29,300 nt of DNA from Marinoscillum sp964351885 (GTDB lineage: Bacteria; Bacteroidota; Bacteroidia; Cytophagales; Cyclobacteriaceae), in assembly GCA_964351885.1 (NCBI GenBank), contig CAYGPP010000035.1, positions 1-29,300 of the forward strand, given 5' to 3'. The notes under the pieces are model-generated. The model was not told the origin of the DNA and searched no databases. It saw only the letters and a list, made by a program, of their open reading frames with translations. A program made the position numbers and the translations under genes. This document shows, in pieces, positions 9,003-16,209 of the stretch. Within the stretch, counting starts at the first letter, position 1. The number at the start of each line of letters is the position of its first letter.

Positions 9003-9437
9003 TTATTGAAAGTTTTTGGAGCTAGTTTTTTCGAATTCTTTAATTTCAAAGGTGAATTCGCAGCATTCGGATTTAAGAACCAATGTTGCAGAGCTAGGAC
9101 TCTCAGTTCTATAATTCGGTCTTCTACTATTCATAGGAACTGTTTCATCCCGATTGGATTTGTTTTCTGTAGCTGAGACAATCAAAATTCCAACTTCATT
9201 TTTTTGTCCAGAGATTTCAATTTTTTCTCCATCAATCATTAGGGAAGTGGCCGTAATAGATTCTTCAGTGGGTACTGAAAGCTTGATCTCATAATTGTTG
9301 CCACCAACGCCCGCTACGCCTCCAGTCCAAGTTGACCAAGTGGATTCTTCTACTTTTATGTTTTCTTTCATTCGTTGCTCAGAGTTTTTGCAGGAGCACA
9401 AAATGCAACCAAGGATTAGAGGGATCAAGAATTTCAT
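9003..9437 (-). CDS. Small lipoprotein, unknown function
   Basis: The 144-residue protein opens with a type II signal peptide whose lipobox is LCSC (13-16), so Cys16 would be lipidated. The mature part contains WTGGVAGVGGNNYEI (about 36-50), then beta-prone segments and a conserved-looking pair of cysteines (ECCEF, near 124-128). I do not recognise a family. Its stop is 6 bp from the start of the 1328-residue BNR protein gene, so the two are almost certainly co-transcribed and may work together at the cell surface. Confidence 0.8.
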   Translation of the reverse strand: MKFLIPLILGCILCSCKNSEQRMKENIKVEESTWSTWTGGVAGVGGNNYEIKLSVPTEESITATSLMIDGEKIEISGQKNEVGILIVSATENKSNRDETVPMNSRRPNYRTESPSSATLVLKSECCEFTFEIKEFEKTSSKNFQ

Positions 9438-9578
9438 ATTGTGATGTTTGATAGGGTGAAATTTGACATATTTTGGGAAAGTATATTAAGAATTAAATCT
9501 AAGAGTCCCAAAAAAGGAAGGAATTCAGGACGCATAATACCGATAATTGGGTAGACAGAAGAGCGGATTTTATACTTC

Positions 9579-10736
9579 TTAAGGGTAAAGTAAATATTGA
9601 TTTCTGAGAGCTTTGAATTCATCCAGTTGATCCTTCCAACTATCGCGAATTTTCTGTTCATCCCAGCCTGCTTCTATTTTTTTTTGAAGCTGATCGGTAC
9701 CTGCGAGATTCACGAAGTAGTCATTAAAAAATGGATTCTTAGACTCTTGCCTGATCGTTTGATAGTAAGAGAGCAAGTAACTAATATTTAGCTCATAGGT
9801 AAATCTATCACCGCGAAAATCGTTTCCAAAACACAATTGACCTTCAAGTGGTGGATATTTAGACCCTGGATTTGGTTCGGGTGTAAATGAGTAGGAGCCT
9901 AGATTAAACTCAGGATGACCAATGCATTGAAAAGGATAATCTGTACCTCGACCGACGGATACCACTGTGCCTTCAAACAACACGAGAGATGGATATAATG
10001 CTACGGCCAATTCATTTGGAAGATTCGGTGATGGAGGAGTAGGTAATTCATAAGTAGAGTCATGTGCCCAATTTTTTACCTTAATCACACTTAAATCACA
10101 CTTTAATTTTGAATCGAGCCACTTTTCTTCATTAATCATAAAAGCTAGTTCTCCTAGAGTCATTCCATATACTAGAGGAATTGGATGTAAGCCAACAAAT
10201 GATTGAAATTCCAAATCTAGAACTGGTCCATCCACATAGCTTCCATTCGGGTTTGGTCTGTCCAGTACAATCACAGGCACTCCGGCTTTAGCACATGCAT
10301 CCATCAAGTAGGTCATTGTACTCGAATAGGTATAACATCTCACGCCCACATCTTGTATGTCTACGATCAGCACATCTAAATCCGATACTTGTTCTGGAGT
10401 TGCTTTTTTAGTCTTCCAATAAAGTGAGATTAACTCAAATGCTTCTGAAAACTCATTTTTAATAATTTCTCCGTCAGGCTTGTTACCCTCAAATCCATGC
10501 TCCGCGCTGAAGACCTTAGTAACGTTAATGCCTAAACTGATCAGTGAATCAGTGATGTGGATATCTTCGATTAGAGATGAGTGATTAACAAAGAGTCCAA
10601 CTCGCTTACCTTTAATCAAAGGCAAATACTCGTTAATTTGATATGCTCCGGGTAGGATTTTCTTAGACTTCTTCTGAGCAGTGTTGCATGAAATAGTACC
10701 AAGTAAAAAGATCAGAAGAGCGAAGTAACGCCACAT
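9579..10736 (-). CDS. namZ: DUF1343 / NamZ-type exo-beta-N-acetylmuramidase lipoprotein
   Basis: The 385-residue product belongs to the DUF1343 (YbbC/NamZ, GH171) family. Characterised members remove terminal N-acetylmuramic acid from peptidoglycan fragments. Family signatures are SAEHGFEG (77-84), DIQDVGVRCYTYSSTM (126-141), VLDRPNPNG (157-165), GLHPIPLVYGMT (182-193), PTPPSPNLP (232-240) and VGRGTDYPF (261-269). An N-terminal hydrophobic segment ends at Cys17 (TISC), which suggests a lipoprotein. The frame continues upstream to a TTG at 10763. I chose ATG 10736 because it gives a proper lipoprotein signal and because the promoter-like TAGATTTG lies at 10768-10761, overlapping the upstream start. 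Muropeptide recycling genes such as murQ are not nearby. Confidence 0.88.
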   Translation of the reverse strand: MWRYFALLIFLLGTISCNTAQKKSKKILPGAYQINEYLPLIKGKRVGLFVNHSSLIEDIHITDSLISLGINVTKVFSAEHGFEGNKPDGEIIKNEFSEAFELISLYWKTKKATPEQVSDLDVLIVDIQDVGVRCYTYSSTMTYLMDACAKAGVPVIVLDRPNPNGSYVDGPVLDLEFQSFVGLHPIPLVYGMTLGELAFMINEEKWLDSKLKCDLSVIKVKNWAHDSTYELPTPPSPNLPNELAVALYPSLVLFEGTVVSVGRGTDYPFQCIGHPEFNLGSYSFTPEPNPGSKYPPLEGQLCFGNDFRGDRFTYELNISYLLSYYQTIRQESKNPFFNDYFVNLAGTDQLQKKIEAGWDEQKIRDSWKDQLDEFKALRNQYLLYP

Positions 10737-10760
10737 AGATATCGTGTAATATTGTAACAT

Positions 10761-10768
10761 CAAATCTA
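10761..10768 (-). promoter_or_regulatory. Candidate -7 promoter element for namZ
   Basis: On the minus strand TAGATTTG matches TAnnTTTG and is followed by A rather than the preferred pyrimidine. No good TTTG is seen 17-20 bases upstream. Transcription would start near 10757, giving a leader of about 21 bases to ATG 10736. On the plus strand TAATATTG (10747-10754), one mismatch from consensus, could serve the divergent permease; the two promoters would then overlap. Confidence 0.4.
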
Positions 10769-10774
10769 ATCATC

Positions 10775-11992
10775 TTGAGTTTATCATATTTCATTGCTAA
10801 GCGTATTTCGAATAATGAGCAAGCCTCATTTTCTACCGTGATCAATAAAATCGCGGTGGTGAGTATCGCTGTAGCGCTGATTGCTTTGGTCAGTTGTTTT
10901 ATGATTCTCAAAGGATTTGAGGACACCATAAAGCAAAAAATTTACAGTTTTGGTGGTCACTTAGTCGTTAGCAAGTACACGCTTTCCACCTCTTTTGAGC
11001 AATCATCTTTGACTGTGAGTGATTCTGTAAAAGCTGGAATCGAGGCACTTCCGGGAGTTGATTACCTGCAGACTTATGCCTATAAAGCGGGTTTGTTGAA
11101 AACCGACGAGGAAGTACATGGTATAATACTTAAAGGATTGGATCAACAATTCGATACCTCGGCCTTTGCCATGCACATGATTGAAGGTTCATTTCCGGTT
11201 TTTCCTAGTGAAGGTTATAGCAAAGAAATAGCACTCAGTAAAAAAGTTTCTAATTACCTCATGCTTGGAGTGGGTGACGAGGTGGTTGTTTTTTTCATTC
11301 AAGAGCCTCCAAGATTCAGAAAACTGAAAATCAGTGGAATCTATGAGACCGGGCTTGAGGATTTTGACGAGAAGGTGATTCTAGGAGATATTAATCTTGT
11401 CAGAAGACTTAATAACTGGGAAGGAGAAACCATCGGTGGTATGGAGATTTTTCTGGATGATCCAGAGAAGATGGATGAAGCAGAGACTTTGGTTTTTGAA
11501 GCCACGGATAGCAATCTATATGTAGATAAGGTAAGTGATAAGTATCTTCAGATTTTTGATTGGTTAAGATTACTTAATAGGAATGTGGTGATCTTTTTCT
11601 CCTTGATCCTATTTGTCGCCGCATTCAACATGGTATCTATTTTGCTCATCCTCATTATGGAAAGGACACAAATGATAGGCGTACTCAAGTCTCTAGGAGC
11701 AGCTAATGGATTGATTCGGAAAATCTTCTTTTTTAATGGCCTTAACCTGATTATCAAAGGAGTGGCATGGGGTAACTTGATAGCGTTGACTTTTTGCTTC
11801 GTGCAGTACCAATTCAAGCTCATCCCGCTAGACCCAGAGAACTACTACATGAGTCATGTCCCAATCGACTTTGACTTTGGAGCGGTACTTCTTATCAATA
11901 TATTTATTGTACTAGCTACGGCCGTGGCGCTGTTTATTCCTCTTGCCGTAATCTCTCGAATCAACCCCATCAAGTCAGTAAAATTCGACTGA
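10775..11992 (+). CDS. FtsX/LolC-type ABC transporter permease
   Basis: The 405-residue membrane protein has the layout of LolC/LolE/MacB permeases. It has one N-terminal membrane helix (about 24-48), a long periplasmic domain (about 50-265), and three C-terminal helices (about 272-295, 318-342 and 370-392). The cytoplasmic loop ERTQMIGVLKSLGA, just after the second helix, is the coupling motif contacting the ATPase. The start is TTG at 10775: it gives MSLSYFIAKR, aligned with the usual family N-terminus, and no in-frame ATG lies between it and the stop at 10736. No ATPase gene is adjacent. It could take part in lipoprotein release to the outer membrane, or be an unrelated FtsX-like exporter. 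It diverges from namZ with only 38 bp between start codons. Confidence 0.9.
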   Translation: MSLSYFIAKRISNNEQASFSTVINKIAVVSIAVALIALVSCFMILKGFEDTIKQKIYSFGGHLVVSKYTLSTSFEQSSLTVSDSVKAGIEALPGVDYLQTYAYKAGLLKTDEEVHGIILKGLDQQFDTSAFAMHMIEGSFPVFPSEGYSKEIALSKKVSNYLMLGVGDEVVVFFIQEPPRFRKLKISGIYETGLEDFDEKVILGDINLVRRLNNWEGETIGGMEIFLDDPEKMDEAETLVFEATDSNLYVDKVSDKYLQIFDWLRLLNRNVVIFFSLILFVAAFNMVSILLILIMERTQMIGVLKSLGAANGLIRKIFFFNGLNLIIKGVAWGNLIALTFCFVQYQFKLIPLDPENYYMSHVPIDFDFGAVLLINIFIVLATAVALFIPLAVISRINPIKSVKFD

Positions 11993-12772
11993 TCAACCTG
12001 CCGGCTGAAAAGGCTCGTACTTTCTGAAAAGACTTCTTATTTTCATTTCTAAGACACCAAAAACGGCTTCCTTGAATATCCCTTGAGACATTTTGGATGT
12101 TCCTTTGGCTCGGTCGGTGAAGATGATTGGAACCTCCACGATTTTGAATCCGTGTTTCCAAGCAGTGAATTTCATTTCTATTTGGAATGCATAGCCAATG
12201 AAACTGATCTTCTGTGGATCGATAGTCGCCAATACATTTTTGTGATAACACTTAAATCCAGCGGTAGTGTCCATGATAGGAAGACCAGTAACTAGCCTTA
12301 CGTAGATACTCGCAAAGTAAGACATCAGCACTCTGCCCATAGGCCAGTTGACCACATTTACACCTTTGATATATCTAGACCCAATAGCCATATCCGCAGC
12401 TCCGTCGGCACAAGCATTATATAAGGCAATCAGATCCGTAGGATTATGAGAGAAATCGGCATCCATTTCGAACACATAATCATATTCATTCTCCATGGCG
12501 TATTCGAATCCTCTGATATAGGCCGTTCCCAACCCTAGCTTACCTTCCCGCTCGATGATATGAAGCTGATCCATCCACTCAGACTGTAGTTCTTTTACTA
12601 TATCAGCTGTCCCATCGGGAGAACCATCATCTATGATAAGTACTTCAAATCGCACATCAAGATTCATCACCGCCTCAATAATGGCTCGGATATTATCCTT
12701 TTCGTTATACGTTGGTATGATGACTAATCTTCTATCCAATGTGCTATTATTCTCGTTGGTACCCTCTAACAA
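11993..12772 (-). CDS. Polyprenol-phosphate mannosyl/glycosyltransferase (DPM1-like, GT2)
   Basis: This 259-residue family 2 glycosyltransferase resembles dolichol-phosphate mannose synthase. Motifs are LVIIPTYNE (16-24), DDGSPDGT (48-55), DADFSHNP (104-111, the metal-binding DxD region), AFQIEM (195-200) and FTDRAKGTSKMS (218-229). It lacks the C-terminal membrane helices found in longer relatives, so it is probably a peripheral enzyme loading a sugar on a lipid carrier. No ATG is available: the frame starts with TTG at 12772, with a second TTG at 12739 that would give MDRRLVIIPTYNE, closer to typical relatives. Its stop codon abuts that of the plus-strand permease with no spacer. It lies 52 bp downstream of speA and may be read from the same promoter. 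Confidence 0.9.
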   Translation of the reverse strand: MLEGTNENNSTLDRRLVIIPTYNEKDNIRAIIEAVMNLDVRFEVLIIDDGSPDGTADIVKELQSEWMDQLHIIEREGKLGLGTAYIRGFEYAMENEYDYVFEMDADFSHNPTDLIALYNACADGAADMAIGSRYIKGVNVVNWPMGRVLMSYFASIYVRLVTGLPIMDTTAGFKCYHKNVLATIDPQKISFIGYAFQIEMKFTAWKHGFKIVEVPIIFTDRAKGTSKMSQGIFKEAVFGVLEMKIRSLFRKYEPFQPAG

Positions 12773-12824
12773 ACGGAAAACTTGTAAACTGTTGTGTTAA
12801 AAAAGCTTAAACCTATCTTATTAC

Positions 12825-14213
12825 TTATTTGGAATAACCCAATATTTTCATCATTGAGTCACTATTTTGCTCTTCAGCAAAGAGTTCTATTTGATTATTT
12901 CCTTGCTCGTCTTTTTTAATAATGACATGCTTTGGAGCAGGAATTAGGCAGTGTTGAATGCCTCCATAACCACCAAGAGATTCCTGGTAAGCGCCTGTAT
13001 GGAAGAATCCAAAGTAGAGCGTTTCCTCGTCATCTATTCTAGGTAAGAATACTTCTCCTATATGAGCTTCAGAGTCATAGTAATCCTGACTATCACAAGT
13101 TAGTCCACCAATATTCACTCGGTGGTGAGGGTTGTCCCAATGATTGATTGGGAGCATGATGAATTTTGAATTAAGACCCCAGACGTCCGGTATATGGGTA
13201 ATGAACGACCCGTCCATCATGTACCAAAGTTCTTTATCGTTTTGTAGTTTTTGATCCAAGATCGAATAGATAGTCGCTCCACTTTCACCTACAGTGAATG
13301 ATCCAAACTCAGTAATGATATGGGGTACGTCCACATGATTTTTCTGACAGATCCATTTGATGTTTGCCACAATCTGATCGGCCATATAAGCGTAATCAAA
13401 TTCAAATCCTAGTGAGTTTTTGATTGGAAATCCACCACCGATATCCACTGTATCTAAATCAGGACAAATTTTCTTTAGCTCGCAGTATTTGTAGATAAAC
13501 CTGCTCAATTCGCTCCAATAATAGGCACTGTCTTTTATCCCAGTGTTAATGAAGAAGTGGAGCATCTTAAGACGCGCCTTACTCCCAGCAATCATTTCTT
13601 TATAATGTGGCACTATGTCTCCATACCTGATACCCAAGCGAGAGGTGTAAAATGCGAAATTAGGTTCTTCATCCGCTGCTATTCTTATCCCTACATTGAA
13701 ATTCCCTTTGACATGCTTATGATAGTATGCGATCTCATTGAGATTGTCCAAAACTGGTATGGTATTAAACCCGTCATTGATGAGCTTGGTGACATTCTCA
13801 AGATAAAGTGGACGCTTAAACCCATTGCAGACCACCTTTCTATCTTTACTAAAAAGACCCCTTTCGTTCAGTGTACGAACGATCGGAATGTCAAATGCCG
13901 ATGAGGTTTCTATATGGATGTCATTTTTGAGCCCCTCTTCTAATACAAATTGAAAGTGCGAAGATTTTGTGCAGTAGCAATATTCGTATGATCCTTCATA
14001 GTTATGTTTCTTAATAGCATCACCGAATATTTGCTTGGCATATTGAATGTTCTCACTGATTTTCGGTAAATAAGATAGTTTCAATGGTGTGCCGTATTCC
14101 TTTATGATCTCCATTAGGTCCACATCGTGAAACTTGAGTTCATTGTTGTCAACCTTAAATTCTTTAGTAGGAAAGTAAAAGGTTTGTTCTATTAAGTCAG
14201 CGTAACTTTTCAT
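12825..14213 (-). CDS. speA: Biosynthetic arginine decarboxylase, short Bacteroidota form
   Basis: The 462-residue PLP enzyme (alanine-racemase-fold group IV decarboxylase) converts arginine to agmatine, the entry to polyamine synthesis. PLP-binding Lys83 lies in CYCTKSSHF; other signatures are HIETSSAFD (100-108), DIGGGFP (257-263), GESGATIYSILD (309-320), the catalytic Cys373 in GLTCDSQDYY, and HTGAYQ (405-410). It is about 460 residues, like other Cytophagia and Flavobacteriia enzymes and shorter than E. coli SpeA (about 660). Diaminopimelate decarboxylase and NspC share the fold but are shorter and differ around the PLP lysine. It diverges from a run of arginine-related genes across a 137-bp spacer. 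Confidence 0.9.
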   Translation of the reverse strand: MKSYADLIEQTFYFPTKEFKVDNNELKFHDVDLMEIIKEYGTPLKLSYLPKISENIQYAKQIFGDAIKKHNYEGSYEYCYCTKSSHFQFVLEEGLKNDIHIETSSAFDIPIVRTLNERGLFSKDRKVVCNGFKRPLYLENVTKLINDGFNTIPVLDNLNEIAYYHKHVKGNFNVGIRIAADEEPNFAFYTSRLGIRYGDIVPHYKEMIAGSKARLKMLHFFINTGIKDSAYYWSELSRFIYKYCELKKICPDLDTVDIGGGFPIKNSLGFEFDYAYMADQIVANIKWICQKNHVDVPHIITEFGSFTVGESGATIYSILDQKLQNDKELWYMMDGSFITHIPDVWGLNSKFIMLPINHWDNPHHRVNIGGLTCDSQDYYDSEAHIGEVFLPRIDDEETLYFGFFHTGAYQESLGGYGGIQHCLIPAPKHVIIKKDEQGNNQIELFAEEQNSDSMMKILGYSK

Positions 14214-14298
14214 TCAATAGTGTGGGTTGAAAATGGGCTACAATAATCAGTAAAAAATCACAATATGTCCCGACTTGAGAATTAAAAATTTACGCTCG

Positions 14299-14327
14299 TT
14301 GATTGTGTATTTGATAGTTTAGCTTTG
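14299..14327 (+). promoter_or_regulatory. Bacteroidota promoter of the amidinohydrolase-ctlX-argS-menA run
   Basis: TTG (14299-14301), 18 bases, then TAGCTTTG (14320-14327) followed by C matches the consensus TTTG-N17-20-TAnnTTTGY with the last three bases of the -33 box. Transcription would start near 14331, giving a 20-base leader to the ATG at 14351. Confidence 0.65.
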
Positions 14328-14350
14328 CTCAAAATATTGAATAACACCCT

Positions 14351-15265
14351 ATGATTAAGCTAAGCGTCAAAGACGAAACCTCAAAGCTGGAAGCCGTAGT
14401 ACTCGGTATAGCCAAGAGTTTCGGTGGCACCCCCAAGTTGGCTGATGCATATGACCCAAAATCAATAGAACATATCAAAGCTGGGACTTATCCGGCAGAG
14501 TCAGATATGATCAATGAAATGGAATCATTTTGTAGCGTTTTCGAAAAATATAATGTGAAGGTTTATAGGCCTGAATTGATCGAAGACTTAAACCAAATAT
14601 TTTCGAGAGACATTGCTTTTGTGATTGAGGATTACTTCTTCAGGTCCAATATTTTACCAAACCGTGAGCCTGAGTTAGAGGCCATAGACTACCTTATAAA
14701 GGATATCGATCCTCAAAAAGTTATCACGCCTCCTACTGACGTTCATATAGAAGGTGGAGATGTCATGCTTTATGGTGATTACTTATTTGTTGGTACGTAT
14801 TATGGCGATGATTACGCCTCATACATTACGGCACGTACCAATGTAGAAGGGGTTGATTTCTTGACGGAATTTTTCCCAGAAAAAAAGGTGGTTGCTTTTG
14901 ACTTGAACAAGTCAAACACGATTGCAGAGGACAATGCCCTGCATTTGGATTGTTGCTTTCAGCCAGTAGGCATCGGCAAAGCAATCATTCATAAAGAAGG
15001 TTTCCGAAAGGAATCAGATTATCAGTTTTTGGTCAATCTTTTTGGAATGGAAAATCTATTCCATATTTCAAAAAGAGAAATGTACTTGATGATGAGCAAT
15101 GTCTTTTCGGTAGCTCCTGATGTGGTGGTTTCGGAGCGAAATTTCACTCGTCTCAATGATTGGCTGAGATCTCAAGGAATCATCGTAGAGGAAATTCCAT
15201 ATGCTGAGATCGCTAAGCAAGAAGGTTTGCTGAGATGTTCCACATTGCCAATCAGCCGGAAATGA
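14351..15265 (+). CDS. Amidinotransferase-superfamily hydrolase (COG1834, dimethylargininase/arginine deiminase-like)
   Basis: The 304-residue protein has the catalytic set of guanidine-modifying enzymes: FSRDIAFVI (84-92), HIEGGDV (132-138), His198 in ALHLDCCF, and the nucleophile Cys296 in LLRCSTLPISR. Family members release ammonia or a methylamine from arginine, methylarginine or related guanidines, giving citrulline; others transfer the amidino group. The substrate cannot be settled from sequence. Its last codons overlap the next gene, ctlX, by 4 bases (ATGA). Because CtlX acts on citrulline, arginine or dimethylarginine is the most economical guess for the substrate here. Start at ATG 14351, 20 bases after the predicted transcription start. 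Confidence 0.85.
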   Translation: MIKLSVKDETSKLEAVVLGIAKSFGGTPKLADAYDPKSIEHIKAGTYPAESDMINEMESFCSVFEKYNVKVYRPELIEDLNQIFSRDIAFVIEDYFFRSNILPNREPELEAIDYLIKDIDPQKVITPPTDVHIEGGDVMLYGDYLFVGTYYGDDYASYITARTNVEGVDFLTEFFPEKKVVAFDLNKSNTIAEDNALHLDCCFQPVGIGKAIIHKEGFRKESDYQFLVNLFGMENLFHISKREMYLMMSNVFSVAPDVVVSERNFTRLNDWLRSQGIIVEEIPYAEIAKQEGLLRCSTLPISRK

Positions 15266-16209
15266 GAAAACAGATAACAGATACTTTAATGATGATTCGC
15301 CCTGCGGATTTTCAATTAAATAAAGAAACAGCCGTCAATAACTATTTCATGCAAGGAATGGAAGGGGTTTCTTCCAGTGAAATTCAGGAGAAAGCCGCTC
15401 GGGAATTTGATAATTTTGTGGAGAAGCTTCGTGGTGTAGGTATCATTGTTCATGTATTTCAGGATGCTCTGGACGAAGAAACACCTGACTCCATATTTCC
15501 TAATAACTGGGTGAGCTTTCATGACGATGGACGATTGATTATCTATCCCATGTATGCAGAAAATCGACGCAAGGAGAGGAAATTAAGAGTATATGATGAT
15601 CTTAGAGTTCATTTTGAGATCACTGAAATTTGTGATCAGCTGCTCCATTCTGAAAATGAAGGCAAGTTTTTGGAGGCCACTGGGAGTTTGATTTTTGATT
15701 GTGAAAACAGGATCGCATATGCTGCTCTTTCAGAGAGAACACATCCTGATCTTCTGAGAGAGTTCAGTGAAATGACGGGCTATAGTATTATGAGTTTTGT
15801 GGCCAACCAAACAGTCGGTAACAATCGAATGCCTATTTATCATACCAATGTAATGATGTGTATTGGAGAGGGTTTTGCCCTAATCTGTGCGGACACTATA
15901 GATGATATGGGTTCCAGACAAATGATTCTTGACTCCTTGATCAATGGAGGAAAGGAAATCGTCCTGATTTCCGAGGAACAAATGGAGCATTTTGCAGGTA
16001 ATATGCTGCAAGTTAAAAATGTAAATAATGAAAGATTTGTTGTCATGTCGCAATCAGCTTATGATTCCCTTGAGTCAGGTCAAAAAAAGGTATTGAGCAA
16101 GCACGGCACTTTATTGTCAAGTCCAATTCCTACTATCGAGACGTTAGGTGGGGGGAGTGCGAGATGTATGATGGCAGAGATTTTTCTACCGAAAAAAGTA
16201 ATTGAGTAA
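15262..16209 (+). CDS. ctlX: Citrulline ureidase-type hydrolase CtlX
   Basis: The 315-residue protein belongs to the arginine-deiminase-related CtlX group; the characterised Francisella member hydrolyses citrulline to ornithine, carbon dioxide and ammonia. Visible signatures are MMIRPADF near the start, SIFPNNWVSFH, EATGSLIFD, NQTVGNNRMPIYHTN with the probable catalytic His, and GGGSARCMMAEIF with nucleophile Cys302. An earlier in-frame ATG exists at 15235, but 15262 gives a 4-base ATGA overlap with the preceding gene, has GGAA directly upstream, and leaves the family N-terminus intact. Its TAA stop shares one base with the argS ATG (TAATG), so translation of the three genes is coupled. Confidence 0.87.
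   Translation: MRKQITDTLMMIRPADFQLNKETAVNNYFMQGMEGVSSSEIQEKAAREFDNFVEKLRGVGIIVHVFQDALDEETPDSIFPNNWVSFHDDGRLIIYPMYAENRRKERKLRVYDDLRVHFEITEICDQLLHSENEGKFLEATGSLIFDCENRIAYAALSERTHPDLLREFSEMTGYSIMSFVANQTVGNNRMPIYHTNVMMCIGEGFALICADTIDDMGSRQMILDSLINGGKEIVLISEEQMEHFAGNMLQVKNVNNERFVVMSQSAYDSLESGQKKVLSKHGTLLSSPIPTIETLGGGSARCMMAEIFLPKKVIE

Noticed and set aside
9434..9661. A 75-codon minus-strand frame across the namZ-lipoprotein gap
   Set aside because: It overlaps the conserved 3' end of namZ by 83 bases, has no ribosome-binding site or domain-like composition, and ends inside the lipoprotein start.
10737..10763. Longer NamZ starting at TTG 10763
   Set aside because: The upstream start overlaps the predicted -7 box, and the added residues precede the lipoprotein signal without need.
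13557..13904. Open frame antisense to speA (115 codons), and similar antisense frames in the BNR and permease genes
   Set aside because: Each mirrors a clearly coding gene, lacks a plausible start region and shows no domain or signal features.
15235..15261. Longer CtlX starting at ATG 15235
   Set aside because: It would give a 31-base overlap; ATG 15262 gives the usual 4-base ATGA overlap and keeps the family N-terminus.
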